57,640 nucleotides of DNA from RBG-16-66-20 sp035308765 (GCA_035308765.1 DATGGA010000090.1:1-57640); one strand, 5' to 3'; counted from the first letter of the stretch, positions 44,440 through 53,173 are shown. Program-made: numbers and translations. The notes: generated by a model not told the origin, from the sequence alone.

Positions 44440-45780
44440 GTGCCGAATTCCGTCCCTCAACACAGCCTTCTCTGTCCCCGCTGGATCATCCCGGTAGAGC
44501 CCGCGGGCGCGGTGCTGGATCACCATTGCGTCGCCGTGCGCGACGGCGTCATCGAGGCCGTGTTGCCGCGCGCTCAGGCCGAAACTCGCTTTCCCTCCTA
44601 TGAGAAAGTCGGTCTCGGCGAGCACGCCCTGATCCCGGGCCTGGTCAACGCCCACACGCATGCCGCCATGTCGCTGATGCGCGGCCTCGCCGACGACCTG
44701 CCGCTGATGCGCTGGCTGGAACAGCACATCTGGCCCGCGGAAATGAAACACGTTTCGCCGCGCTTCGTGAAGGACGGCACGCTGCTCGCCTGCGCCGAGA
44801 TGCTGCGCGGCGGCGTCACCTGCTTCAACGACATGTATTTCTTCCCAGCGGCGGCACTGGAAGCAGCGCTGGAGGCCGGGATGAGGATTTCGGTCGGCAT
44901 GATCGTGCTCGACTTCCCCTCGGCCTACGGCGCCGACCCCGACGACTACCTGGCCAAGGGCCTCGCGCTGCGCGACCAGTGGCGCGAGCACTCGATGGTT
45001 TCGTTCTGCCTCGCGCCGCACGCGCCCTATACGGTGTCGGATGCGACCTTCCGCAAGGTCGCCAAATTTGCCGGCGAGGTGGACGTACCGGTCCACATCC
45101 ACCTGCACGAGACCGAGGACGAGATCGCGCGCTCGCTAGCCGAGCACGGGGTGCGGCCGATGGAGCGGCTGCAGCGCCTGGGCCTGCTCGGGCCGGGCCT
45201 GATCGCGGTGCACGCGGTGCACCTTACCGAGGCCGAAATCGCACTGCTTGCGAAGCACGGCGCCTCGGTGGCGCATTGTCCGTCTTCCAACCTGAAGCTG
45301 GCGAGCGGCTTCGCGCCGGTGGCGAAAATCGCCGCCGCGGGCATCAACCTGGCGCTGGGCACCGACGGCGCGGCGAGCAACAACCGCCTGGACATGTTCG
45401 AGGAAATGCGGCTTGCCGCGCTGCTGGCCAAGGCGGTGGCGCGCGACGCCGAGGCTCTTCCCGCGCACGCCGCGCTGCGCGCCGCGACGCTGGGCGGCGC
45501 CGCCGCGATCGGCCTTGAAGCGCGGATCGGCTCCATCGTATCGGGCAAAGCCGCCGACCTCGCGGCGGTGCGGCTGGGAGGCACGGACGCCGGCGCCGGG
45601 CTCATGCCCTGCTACGACCCTGTTTCACACCTGGTTTACGCCGCGGGCCGGCGCGACGTAAGCGACGTCTGGGTCGCTGGAAAGCGGCTGTTGCACGACG
45701 GAATGCTCGAAAATTCAGTGTTTTCGGGTTTGGACACTTCCAGCAAGTTATGGCAAAATGTGCTCAAGATTCGTGCATAG
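44440..45780 (+). CDS. mtaD: 5-methylthioadenosine/S-adenosylhomocysteine deaminase-type amidohydrolase
   Basis: TRZ/ATZ-family metal-dependent amidohydrolase, 446 residues from GTG at 44440. Metal ligands: HTHA in IPGLVNAHTHAAMSLMRGL, the His in HIHLHETEDEIARS, and the Asp in LGTDGAASNNRLDMF. RWIIPVEPAG at the start is typical of the MtaD annotation found next to gyrA and ubiG. It deaminates MTA/SAH-type nucleosides in the family. The name TRZ/ATZ does not link it to the atz-like cluster. The end carries the candidate promoter of the next gene. Confidence 0.85.
   Translation: MPNSVPQHSLLCPRWIIPVEPAGAVLDHHCVAVRDGVIEAVLPRAQAETRFPSYEKVGLGEHALIPGLVNAHTHAAMSLMRGLADDLPLMRWLEQHIWPAEMKHVSPRFVKDGTLLACAEMLRGGVTCFNDMYFFPAAALEAALEAGMRISVGMIVLDFPSAYGADPDDYLAKGLALRDQWREHSMVSFCLAPHAPYTVSDATFRKVAKFAGEVDVPVHIHLHETEDEIARSLAEHGVRPMERLQRLGLLGPGLIAVHAVHLTEAEIALLAKHGASVAHCPSSNLKLASGFAPVAKIAAAGINLALGTDGAASNNRLDMFEEMRLAALLAKAVARDAEALPAHAALRAATLGGAAAIGLEARIGSIVSGKAADLAAVRLGGTDAGAGLMPCYDPVSHLVYAAGRRDVSDVWVAGKRLLHDGMLENSVFSGLDTSSKLWQNVLKIRA
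45730..45759 (+). promoter_or_regulatory. Candidate promoter of the OmpA-family gene inside mtaD
   Basis: TTGGAC (45730-45735), 18 bases, then CAAAAT (45754-45759), within the last codons of mtaD. The gene at 45836 is monocistronic (terminator at 46490), so it needs its own promoter. The match is moderate. Confidence 0.35.
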
Positions 45781-45835
45781 TCTTGAATTCAAAAACATTC
45801 CGGGAACTGTCCGGAAATCCAGCGAGAGGAAACGC

Positions 45836-46468
45836 ATGAACAAAAAACTTTGGATGCCGCTTTTGGCCGCCGCCTGCGCCGCGTTGTCGTTGACGCCGTT
45901 CAGCGCATCGGCTCAAGGAAAACAAGGCTACTGGACCCAGGGCGGCGACACGGTGTGGAAGAACGCTACCGGCCTGTGCTGGCGCGCCAGCTACTGGACT
46001 CCCGCGATGGCGGTCGTCGAATGCGATCCGGATCTGATGCCGAAGCCGGAGATGGCGCCCCCCCCGCCGCCGCCCCCGCCGGCGTCGCCGCCGCCGCCGA
46101 AGCCTGCGCCGGTCGCCGAGAAAGTGACGCTTGCCGCCGACGTGCTGTTCGACTTCGACAAGGCAGTAATCAAGCCTGCCGGCAAGGAACGGCTTGACGA
46201 TCTCGCCGCCAAAGTGATGAGCATCAACCTTGAAGTCGTGATCGCGATCGGCCACACCGATTCGATCGGCAGCGATGCCTACAACCAGAAGCTGTCGGTG
46301 CGCCGCGCCGAGTCGGTCAAGGCCTACCTGGTGTCCAAGGGCGTGGAGCCGAACCGGATCTACACGGAAGGCAAGGGCAAGAAACAGCCCGTGGCGAGCA
46401 ACAAGACCAAGGATGGTCGCGCCAAGAACCGCCGCGTGGAGATCGAAGTCATCGGCACGCGCAAGTAA
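45836..46468 (+). CDS. OmpA-family outer membrane protein
   Basis: 210 residues. A signal peptide (MNKKLWMPLLAAACAALSL, cleavage after SASA) is followed by a short cysteine-containing segment (TGLCWRASYWTPAMAVVECD), a Pro-rich linker of about 25 residues, and an OmpA peptidoglycan-binding domain (LFDFDKAVIKPAGKERLDDL; IGHTDSIGSDAYNQKLSVRR; NRRVEIEV at the end). This layout, with no beta barrel, is common in betaproteobacteria, where it is highly expressed. GAGAGGA precedes the ATG. A strong terminator follows. Confidence 0.93.
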   Translation: MNKKLWMPLLAAACAALSLTPFSASAQGKQGYWTQGGDTVWKNATGLCWRASYWTPAMAVVECDPDLMPKPEMAPPPPPPPPASPPPPKPAPVAEKVTLAADVLFDFDKAVIKPAGKERLDDLAAKVMSINLEVVIAIGHTDSIGSDAYNQKLSVRRAESVKAYLVSKGVEPNRIYTEGKGKKQPVASNKTKDGRAKNRRVEIEVIGTRK

Positions 46469-46489
46469 TCGGGCCTTAATCCCGCGAAA

Positions 46490-46513
46490 AGCCCCGCTGC
46501 GGCGGGGCTTTTT
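46490..46513 (+). terminator. Rho-independent terminator between ompA and ubiG
   Basis: GCCCCGC, loop TGCG, GCGGGGC, then TTTTT. It ends the OmpA-family gene. The ubiG ATG (46518) follows only four bases after the T-run, so the hairpin also forms the immediate 5' leader of ubiG in any read-through transcript. Confidence 0.92.
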
Positions 46514-46517
46514 GTTT

Positions 46518-47228
46518 ATGGCGACCGCGCACCAGAACGCAGACCCGGCCGAGCTCGCGAAATTCGGCGAGCTCGCGCACCGCTGGTGGGACCCGCAGGG
46601 CGAATTCCGGCCGCTGCACGAACTCAACCCGCTGCGCCTGTCCTGGATCGACGGCCTGGCCGGCCTGGCCGGGAAGAGGATCGTCGACGTCGGCTGCGGC
46701 GGCGGCATCCTGTCCGAGGCGATGGCGCGGATGGGCGCGTCCGTGACGGGAATCGATCTTTCCGAGAAGCCGCTCAAGGTCGCGCAACTGCATTTGCTTG
46801 GAAGCGGCGTCGCCGTGGAATACCTCAAGAAATCTGCGGAAGAACTGGCGGACGAAAATCCGGGCGCCTACGACGTCGTTACCTGCATGGAACTGCTCGA
46901 GCACGTGCCCGATCCGGCAAGCACGGTCGCGGCCTGCGCCCGACTCGTGAAGCCGGGGGGCCGCGTTTTCTTCTCGACCATCAACCGCAATCCGAAGTCC
47001 TACCTGTTCGCGGTGATCGGCGCGGAATACCTGCTGAAGATGCTGCCGAAGGGAACACACGACTACCTGCGCTTCATCAAGCCTTCGGAACTGTCGCGCT
47101 GGTGCCGCGACTCCGGCCTCGAACCGCTCGAACTGAAGGGCATGACCTACAACCCCGTCACCAATCAGTACCGTCTTGGCGAGGATTGCGACGTCAATTA
47201 TTCGATCTGTTGCGCCAAAGATGGCTAG
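46518..47228 (+). CDS. ubiG: Ubiquinone biosynthesis O-methyltransferase
   Basis: SAM-dependent methyltransferase for two O-methylation steps of ubiquinone synthesis; 236 residues. ADPAELAKFGELAHRWWDPQ at the start, motif I RIVDVGCGGGILSEAMARMG, and DVVTCMELLEHVPDPASTV; FSTINRNPKSYLFAVIGAEY near the C-terminal side. The N-terminus matches family members at the ATG 46518 although no ribosome site fits between it and the terminator T-run. It overlaps gph by 8 bases. Confidence 0.96.
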   Translation: MATAHQNADPAELAKFGELAHRWWDPQGEFRPLHELNPLRLSWIDGLAGLAGKRIVDVGCGGGILSEAMARMGASVTGIDLSEKPLKVAQLHLLGSGVAVEYLKKSAEELADENPGAYDVVTCMELLEHVPDPASTVAACARLVKPGGRVFFSTINRNPKSYLFAVIGAEYLLKMLPKGTHDYLRFIKPSELSRWCRDSGLEPLELKGMTYNPVTNQYRLGEDCDVNYSICCAKDG

Positions 47229-47862
47229 CAGAGCAGTCCTGTTTGATTTCGACGGCACGCTCGCTGACACCGCCGCAGATCTCGCCCGCCCGCTGAACCG
47301 CCTGCGTGCCGCCCGCGGCCTGCCGGAAATGCCGGTCGAATCGCTGCGCCCGTTTGCCTCCGCCGGCGCACGCGGGCTGATCGAGGCAGGGCTCGGCATC
47401 CTGCCCGAACATCCGGAGTTCAAGGTGCTGCGCGAGGCCTTCCTCGCGCACTATGCGGACGAGATCTGCGTCGACACGCGGCTGTTCCCGGGGATGGACG
47501 AACTGCTCGCCGGAATAGAGGCGCGGGGCCTGCGCTGGGGCATCGTCACCAACAAATCCACCAATCTCACGCGCCTGCTGGTCGCCGCCCTGGGGCTCGG
47601 GAGCCGCGCCGCCTGCGTGGTCTGCGGCGACACCACGCCGCACCTCAAGCCGAACCCCGCCTCCCTGCTCCACGCGGCGAAAGAACTCGCACTCGCACCC
47701 CGGGAATGCGTCTATCTCGGCGACGACCTGCGCGACGTGCAGGCCGCGCGCGCTGCCGGCATGCGATCGGTGGCGGTCGGGTGGGGCTACGGCAGTTCGC
47801 TGCGCGACTGGCAGGCGGATGCCATCATTGCCAGTCCTCAGGAATTGATCGCGCAGCTCTGA
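47221..47862 (+). CDS. gph: Phosphoglycolate phosphatase-type HAD hydrolase
   Basis: 213 residues. HAD motif I AVLFDFDGTLADTAADLARP, motif II IVTNKSTNLTRLLV, motif III Lys in PHLKPNPASLLHAAKEL and motif IV VYLGDDLRDVQAARAAGM. It follows ubiG as in many betaproteobacteria. It probably dephosphorylates 2-phosphoglycolate; HAD substrate calls are always somewhat loose. Confidence 0.88.
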   Translation: MASRAVLFDFDGTLADTAADLARPLNRLRAARGLPEMPVESLRPFASAGARGLIEAGLGILPEHPEFKVLREAFLAHYADEICVDTRLFPGMDELLAGIEARGLRWGIVTNKSTNLTRLLVAALGLGSRAACVVCGDTTPHLKPNPASLLHAAKELALAPRECVYLGDDLRDVQAARAAGMRSVAVGWGYGSSLRDWQADAIIASPQELIAQL

Positions 47863-47871
47863 AGCGGTCTG

Positions 47872-49932
47872 TCAGGTTTTCAGGACCGCAAGGCCGTCCA
47901 CGGCGACGACGCCGTCGGCGTCGACGATCAGCGGATTGATCTCGGCCTCGGCCACCGACCGGCCCGGAAGCAGGGCGAGGCGCGATAGCGCCGACACCGC
48001 CTGCGCGAGCGCCCGCAGGTCGCCGCGCGGCAGCCCGCGGTAGCCACGCACGATCGCGAGTCCCGTGACGCGCCCGATCATCTCCGCGGCTTCCTCCGCG
48101 CTCACGGGCGCCAGGCGCAGCACGAAATCCTTGTAGAGCTCCGCCAGCGTGCCGCCGGCGCCGAGCAGGATCGTGGGTCCCACCAGCGGATCGTCCCGGT
48201 ATCCGACGATCGCCTCGGCCAGGCCGCGCTGCATGCGCTGCACCAGCACGCCTTCGATGCGCGCGCCGGGCCGGCGGGACCGGACCTGTTCCAGCAATTG
48301 CGCAACCCGCGCGCGAAACTCCGCGTCTCCATGGATGCCGAGGGCCACGCCGCCCGCCTCGGTCTTGTGCGCGATGTCCGGAGAAAGAATCTTCGCGGCC
48401 ACCGGGTAAGGCAGGCCATGGGGAAAATCCGGCGCCACGGCAGCCACGGACTCGACGACCGGAATGCCAAGTTCCTTGAAGAGCGCTAGTGACTGCCGCT
48501 CGTCCAGCGTGCCGGCGCGCGGCAAACCGGGAGGCCAGACTGGAACCGCCAGCGCGGGAATCGCACGCGGCGCGCGCCAGTCAAAGTACGCGCGGAACGC
48601 ATCGGCGCAGGCTTCCGGCGTGCGGAATCCCGCGATGCCCTTTTCCGCCAGCAGCGCGAGCGAACGATCGGCCTGCGGCGTCAGGAACGCGCCCAGCGGC
48701 TTCGCCGCGCGAGGCGCCTCCATGATCGGCCGGACCGCGTGCTCCGGGTGAAACATGGCAGACGAGCCGACTGTCGCGAGTACGCCGTCGCAGGCGGGCG
48801 AGTCGAGCAATGCGTCCAGCACCTGCGCATACTGCTTCGAGCTGCCCGCCATGGTGAGGTCCACGATCGGCGAATCCGTAAGCTTCACGCCGATGGCTTC
48901 CATTTTCGCGCGCAGCTCCGCATCCGGCGCGACCGGCTCGATGCCAAAAGTGCCCAGGCGGTCCACCACGCTCGCCGCGCCGCCGCCGGTGGTTGTCACC
49001 ACCGCCATGCGCGGCGCGCGCCCTAGCGCTGCAGGCTTCCGTCCCGCGACCAGCGGCGCAATCTCGATCAGTGTCTCCAGCATGTCCACGCGCAGGATGC
49101 CGCAGTCGCGGAAAAAAGCGTCCATCGCCGCGTCCGTGCCCGCGAGCGCCCCGGTGTGCGAGCGCGCGAGCGCCTCGCCGAGCGAAGAGCGGCCGAGCTT
49201 GAACGCGACCACGGGCTTGCCGGCGGCATGCGCCTTGCGCGCAGCGGCGGCCAGGCGCCCGGCGTCGCGCACCGTCTCCAGGAACAGCAGGATCACCTGC
49301 GTCGCGGCATCTTCGGCGAGCAGGTCTACGACATCGCCCGCGCCGAGATCGCACTCGTTGCCAAGAGATACCATTTTCGCGAAGCCCAGGCCGCGCGCCG
49401 CGCCGCGCGACAGCACCGTGCCGAGCATGGTCCCGCTCTGCGACACCATGCTGGTGCCGCCCACGGGCAGCACGTCCATTTCCAGCACCGCGTTCACGGT
49501 CAGCGGCACGCGATCGGAGAGATTGACGACGCCCATGCTGTTCGGCCCCAGCACGCGCACGCCCAGCGCCGCCGCGCGGGCGGCGAGGCGCTGCTGGCGC
49601 GCCATGCCTCCCGGTCCCGCGTCGGCGAAGCCGTCGCTGAAGACGCTCATCACCGGGATGCCGCGCGCGCCGCAGTCCTCCAGCGCGCGCTCCACCGCAT
49701 CGCCGGGCGCCATGACGAAGGCATGGCGGATGCCCCCCGGCGCCTCCGCCAGGCTCGGCCAGGCGCGCTCGCCCTGCACTTCCTGGCGGGCCGGATTGAT
49801 CGGGATCACGCGGCCTGCGTAGCCGTGCTTTTTCAGGTAGCGCTGCGGCCGACCGGTGTTCTTGGCGGCGTCGGCCGACGCGCCGACCAGCGCGACCACT
49901 TTCGGCGCAAGCAGGTCTTCCGCGAGAGTCAC
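47872..49932 (-). CDS. NDP-forming acyl-CoA synthetase / acetate-CoA ligase family
   Basis: 686 residues with both halves of an ADP-forming CoA ligase. The N-terminal CoA-binding domain (VALVGASADAAKNTGRPQRY) is followed by a ligase domain (VGGTSMVSQSGTMLGTVLSR; catalytic His in ALARSHTGALAGTDAAMDAF) and a C-terminal ATP-grasp domain (YPVAAKILSPDIAHKTEAGG; GPTILLGAGGTLAELYKDF). The start is GTG at 49932, overlapping the stop of the MmgE/PrpD gene (GTGA). The acyl substrate is unknown; pairing with MmgE/PrpD suggests catabolism of a branched or dicarboxylic acid. Confidence 0.88.
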   Translation of the reverse strand: MTLAEDLLAPKVVALVGASADAAKNTGRPQRYLKKHGYAGRVIPINPARQEVQGERAWPSLAEAPGGIRHAFVMAPGDAVERALEDCGARGIPVMSVFSDGFADAGPGGMARQQRLAARAAALGVRVLGPNSMGVVNLSDRVPLTVNAVLEMDVLPVGGTSMVSQSGTMLGTVLSRGAARGLGFAKMVSLGNECDLGAGDVVDLLAEDAATQVILLFLETVRDAGRLAAAARKAHAAGKPVVAFKLGRSSLGEALARSHTGALAGTDAAMDAFFRDCGILRVDMLETLIEIAPLVAGRKPAALGRAPRMAVVTTTGGGAASVVDRLGTFGIEPVAPDAELRAKMEAIGVKLTDSPIVDLTMAGSSKQYAQVLDALLDSPACDGVLATVGSSAMFHPEHAVRPIMEAPRAAKPLGAFLTPQADRSLALLAEKGIAGFRTPEACADAFRAYFDWRAPRAIPALAVPVWPPGLPRAGTLDERQSLALFKELGIPVVESVAAVAPDFPHGLPYPVAAKILSPDIAHKTEAGGVALGIHGDAEFRARVAQLLEQVRSRRPGARIEGVLVQRMQRGLAEAIVGYRDDPLVGPTILLGAGGTLAELYKDFVLRLAPVSAEEAAEMIGRVTGLAIVRGYRGLPRGDLRALAQAVSALSRLALLPGRSVAEAEINPLIVDADGVVAVDGLAVLKT

Positions 49933-51263
49933 GTCAGCAAATGAACGTTCGGCTCGGCTTCGAGCCGCCAGAGCTTGGCGAGCAGATTCTTCGCGGCCGC
50001 TTCCCCCAGCACCGGCACGGCGAGTTCCAGGTACTTGTCGTCCAGTTGCCGGTCGGAGAGCGGCGCGTCCGGGTCGCCGACCCGCGTCGGCTGAAGGAAG
50101 GTCTCGCTGCGCCCGCCGCGCGCGGCCAGCGTCACGCGCGCCGCGCGCTGGCGCGGGAACGCGGCATCCAGCTCGGGATCGATTGTCACCTCGATGCGCT
50201 GCATCAGCGCCCGCGTCGCGGGGTCTGCCATGCGCGCCGGCTCGAAAGCGGCGAGGCGCACGCTGCCGTGCGTGAGCGCCGTCGCCACCACGTACTTGAG
50301 CGAGAAGCGCGCTTCCGCGGGCGTCCGCGGCTTTTCGTAGCCCGATACTTCCTTGGCCGCGCGGTAGCTGCCGACGTGCACGCGCTCGATGTCGTTCGCG
50401 GCCAGCTTCATCTTCTGCTGCAGCGCGAGCGCACCGTCGATCGCGGCGAAAGTATGGCCGCAGCAGGCGTGGTTCTTGAAAGTCATGCGCTGGATGTGGA
50501 AGTCCTTGCCCAGCGTGGCGAGCGCTTTGTCCCAATCAGGGCCGTCGCCCATCGCGCGACCGAAGCCGGCTTCGCCTTCGATCACGTCCAGTCCGCCGAT
50601 CACGCCCTCGCCGGCGCCCAGGGCAGCGGTGACGCCCGCCTCCGCGGCATGCCCCGCGTGCTGCGGCTTGGTCATGGAATCCATGCGGAAGGACTGCTGC
50701 AGCCCCGCGGCGAAGGTCGCCGCGGTCGCGAGCGCGTGTGCGAAGCGCGCAGCGTCGAGCTTCAGGATCTCCGCGCCCGCCGCCGCCGCGCCGAAACTGC
50801 CGATGGTGCCGGTGTTGTGCCAGTACTTGTAATGCGCGCGCCCCATCGCCGCGCCGATACGCGTCGAGATTTCATAGCCGGTGATCACCGAGCGCAGGAA
50901 CGCTTCCCCGGAAGCATTGCGCGCCTGGCCGAGCGCGAGCGCCGCCGGGATCGTCGGCGCGCCGGGGTGGTAGATGCCGTCGCGGAAAATATCGTCGACC
51001 TCGACCGTGTGCGCCGCGGTGCCGTTGATGAACGCGGCCGCTCGCACCGTTGCCTTGCGCCCCATGGCGAGACGCGCGCCGCCAGTATCCAGCTCCTCAG
51101 CGAGCGCCTTTTCGTACAGCGTCGCCGGCGCAACCACCGCGCCGGGCAGCAGCGCTGCGTACCAGTCGATCACCGCGCGCTTGGCGTGATGCAGCACCTC
51201 CGGCGCGATGGGGTAACTCCGGTTCTGCACCGCCCAGACGGCGAATTTCTCGACGACGTACAT
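49929..51263 (-). CDS. MmgE/PrpD-family protein
   Basis: 444 residues, MmgE/PrpD fold (2-methylcitrate or similar dehydratase and racemase/decarboxylase family). Family blocks are INGTAAHTVEVDDIFRDGIY, HPGAPTIPAALALGQARNAS, MDSMTKPQHAGHAAEAGVTA, and KNHACCGHTFAAIDGALAL. The ATG at 51263 is chosen (the frame opens back to 51482). It is divergent from tmRNA. True PrpD activity is not assured because no prpB/prpC is nearby. Confidence 0.85.
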   Translation of the reverse strand: MYVVEKFAVWAVQNRSYPIAPEVLHHAKRAVIDWYAALLPGAVVAPATLYEKALAEELDTGGARLAMGRKATVRAAAFINGTAAHTVEVDDIFRDGIYHPGAPTIPAALALGQARNASGEAFLRSVITGYEISTRIGAAMGRAHYKYWHNTGTIGSFGAAAAGAEILKLDAARFAHALATAATFAAGLQQSFRMDSMTKPQHAGHAAEAGVTAALGAGEGVIGGLDVIEGEAGFGRAMGDGPDWDKALATLGKDFHIQRMTFKNHACCGHTFAAIDGALALQQKMKLAANDIERVHVGSYRAAKEVSGYEKPRTPAEARFSLKYVVATALTHGSVRLAAFEPARMADPATRALMQRIEVTIDPELDAAFPRQRAARVTLAARGGRSETFLQPTRVGDPDAPLSDRQLDDKYLELAVPVLGEAAAKNLLAKLWRLEAEPNVHLLT

Positions 51264-51344
51264 GCCTCGAATCCTCCAGCCCGGCAATGTATCAGGGGCT
51301 TGCCTTGGCCCCCGCCCAACCCCATATGGGATAATGCGCGAGTA

Positions 51345-51373
51345 TTGACGGCGGATTGGCCGCCGTGACAGTT
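51345..51373 (+). promoter_or_regulatory. Candidate ssrA promoter
   Basis: TTGACG (51345-51350) is a strong -35 element. About 17 bases later, near 51368-51373, the -10 position is only a weak match (ACAGTT). The tmRNA begins at 51381, at a fitting distance. Confidence 0.4.
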
Positions 51374-51380
51374 CGAAACG

Positions 51381-51745
51381 GGGGCGACCTGGTTTCGACG
51401 CAGGTATTGAAGCAGCACAGGGCATGCCGAGGACCAGAGCCCTCGTAAATCCATCTGGAAATACTTTAAACGCCAACGACACGCGTTTCGCTCTCGCGGC
51501 CTAATACCCGCGAGACGCTGCACTGACCTGCTGGTGGGTCAGGCCTCGGAAGAGGTGCAGCGTCATTTTCACCAGCCTCTCCCCGGGTTGTGGCCGCTTC
51601 GGCCCGGGGATCCGTCGAAGCGGCTAGTCGCGGATCAGCCTGCCGGTTGGCGGGTCCAAGATGAAGCTCAAACAACCAGGCTAAGCATGTAGTCCTGACT
51701 GTGGATGACTTGCGGACGCGGGTTCGATTCCCGCCGCCTCCACCA
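51381..51745 (+). ncRNA. ssrA: Transfer-messenger RNA (tmRNA)
   Basis: 5' GGGGGCGACCTGGTTTCGAC and 3' GGTTCGATTCCCGCCGCCTC, then CACCA, pair in an acceptor stem GGGGGCG/CGCCTCC and form a tRNA-like T arm; CCA is encoded (51743-51745). The tag reading frame starts at GCC (51472) and ends at TAA (51504): ANDTRFALAA. With SmpB, tmRNA frees stalled ribosomes and tags proteins for degradation. The 3' end adjoins the integrase-led island. Confidence 0.96.
51472..51504 (+). other. tmRNA tag reading frame (ANDTRFALAA)
   Basis: Codons GCC AAC GAC ACG CGT TTC then GCT CTC GCG GCC TAA. The tag keeps the C-terminal ALAA recognised by ClpXP. It differs from the usual betaproteobacterial ANDERFALAA by Thr in place of Glu. 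Confidence 0.85.
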
Positions 51746-51860
51746 AACACCCGTCCGAAGTCGTCCAATGGCGTCTTCCGATTCCCGTGAAATGTGAATT
51801 TCCCCTATTAAAAACCGTTCAGGGCTGTATCAGCCCGTCCATTGACAGCCTAGGGCGGCA

Positions 51861-51909
51861 GGGGGCAACATCGGGGGCAACTGGCTACTTGACCAGAGGA
51901 GTTGCCCCC
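51861..51909. repeat. Direct and inverted GGGGGCAAC repeats before the integrase
   Basis: GGGGGCAAC occurs at 51861-51869 and 51873-51881, and its inverse GTTGCCCCC at 51901-51909, the last touching the integrase ATG at 51911. They may be integrase arm-type sites or an autoregulatory operator that also covers the ribosome site. Confidence 0.5.
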
Positions 51910-51910
51910 A

Positions 51911-53173
51911 ATGGCCCTCACCGATAAAGCGATCCGCGCAGCGAAACCTGCCCACAAATCCGTGCGCCTGTTCGACGGCGGCGGGCTCTACCTGGAAGTC
52001 GCACCGACTGGCGGCAAGTGGTGGCGCCTCAAGTACCGCTTCGCCGGCAAGGAGAAGCGGCTCTCCCTTGGCGTCTATCCCGCCGTGCCGTTGGCGGGGC
52101 GCAAGGACAGCGACAGCGGCCAATGGATCAAGGGCGCGCGAGACAGGCGCGACGACGCGAAGCAACTGCTGGTAAACGGGATTGACCCGAGCGAGCAGCG
52201 CAAGGCGCGCAGGGCCGTCGTCATCGAGCGTGCAGCAAACAGCTTCGAAGCCATCGCCCGCGAGTGGTTCGCTAACTTTTCCAAAAAGTGGGTCAAGAGC
52301 CATTCCGACAAGATCATCAAGCGGCTCGAACAGAACGTGTTTCCAAACCTCGGCGGGCGCCCGATAGCCGAGATCACGTCCAGGGAAATGCTCGGCGTCC
52401 TGCGCAAGATTGAGGATCGCAAGGCATACGAGACTGCGCACCGGACAATGCAGAACTGCAGCCAGGTCTTTCGCTACGCCGTCGCCACCGGTCGAGCGGA
52501 ACGAGATCCGACCGTGGAACTGAAAGGCGCCCTCACCCCATCCAAGGAACGCCATCACCCCTCCATCACCGACGCCAAGGGCATCGGCGCCCTACTGCGC
52601 GCGATCGACGGCTATGACGGATCGCCGGTCACCAAATGCGCCCTGCGCCTTGCATCGCTGACCTTCGTTCGTCCTGGCGAGCTTCGACGCGCGGAGTGGG
52701 CCGAGCTAAACCTCGACAAGTCCGAGTGGAGGATTCCCGGTGCGCGAATGAAGATGCGTGAGCAGCACATCGTTCCGCTCTCCAAGCAGGCGGTCGCTGA
52801 GCTCAGAGAACTGCAGAAGCTCACCGGCCGCAACAACTACGTGTTCCCCGGCGCCCGTACCAACGGCCGCCCGATGAGCGAAAACACGGTCAACGCGGCG
52901 CTGCGACGCTTGGGCTACAGCAAGGACCAGATGACCGGCCACGGCTTCAGGAGCATGGCCTCGACGCACCTGAACGAACAAGGCTGGAACCGGGACGCGA
53001 TCGAGCGCCAGCTTGCACATGCCGAGCGTGACGGAGTGCGCGCTGCCTACAACTTCGCCGAGCACCTGCCTGAGCGCCGGAAGATGATGCAGGCGTGGGC
53101 CGACTACCTGGACGGCCTCCGAGTGAGCGGCAGCATTACGTCGATCAGAGCGCAGGAGAAGGTGGCCGCCTAA
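51911..53173 (+). CDS. Tyrosine-type site-specific integrase (P4/DUF4102 type)
   Basis: 420 residues. The N-terminal arm-binding domain begins MALTDKAIRAAKPAHKSVRL, FDGGGLYLEV, RLKYRFAGKEKRLSLGVYP (DUF4102). The C-terminal catalytic domain has Arg in FVRPGELRRAEWAEL, HGFR (GHGFRSMASTHLNE), His in LAHAERDG and the Tyr nucleophile in AAYNFAEHLPERR. Adjacent to the tmRNA 3' end, so ssrA is the probable attachment site. It ends 4 bases into the convergent RHH gene. Confidence 0.95.
   Translation: MALTDKAIRAAKPAHKSVRLFDGGGLYLEVAPTGGKWWRLKYRFAGKEKRLSLGVYPAVPLAGRKDSDSGQWIKGARDRRDDAKQLLVNGIDPSEQRKARRAVVIERAANSFEAIAREWFANFSKKWVKSHSDKIIKRLEQNVFPNLGGRPIAEITSREMLGVLRKIEDRKAYETAHRTMQNCSQVFRYAVATGRAERDPTVELKGALTPSKERHHPSITDAKGIGALLRAIDGYDGSPVTKCALRLASLTFVRPGELRRAEWAELNLDKSEWRIPGARMKMREQHIVPLSKQAVAELRELQKLTGRNNYVFPGARTNGRPMSENTVNAALRRLGYSKDQMTGHGFRSMASTHLNEQGWNRDAIERQLAHAERDGVRAAYNFAEHLPERRKMMQAWADYLDGLRVSGSITSIRAQEKVAA

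Noticed and set aside
44440..45780. TRZ/ATZ-type amidohydrolase as part of the triazine/atz pathway
   Set aside because: It is 25 kb from the atz-like cluster and lies between gyrA and ubiG, where MtaD-type deaminases are normal in this group; the family name is historical.
46034..46130. CCG-rich run as a possible repeat element
   Set aside because: It encodes the Pro-rich linker of the OmpA-family protein.
47872..50535. 887-residue extended CoA ligase
   Set aside because: The extra N-terminal part is the shadow of the MmgE/PrpD gene; GTG at 49932 is consistent with the GTGA overlap.
51466..51768. 100-codon minus-strand frame in the tmRNA region
   Set aside because: It lies within ssrA; the tmRNA structure explains the sequence.
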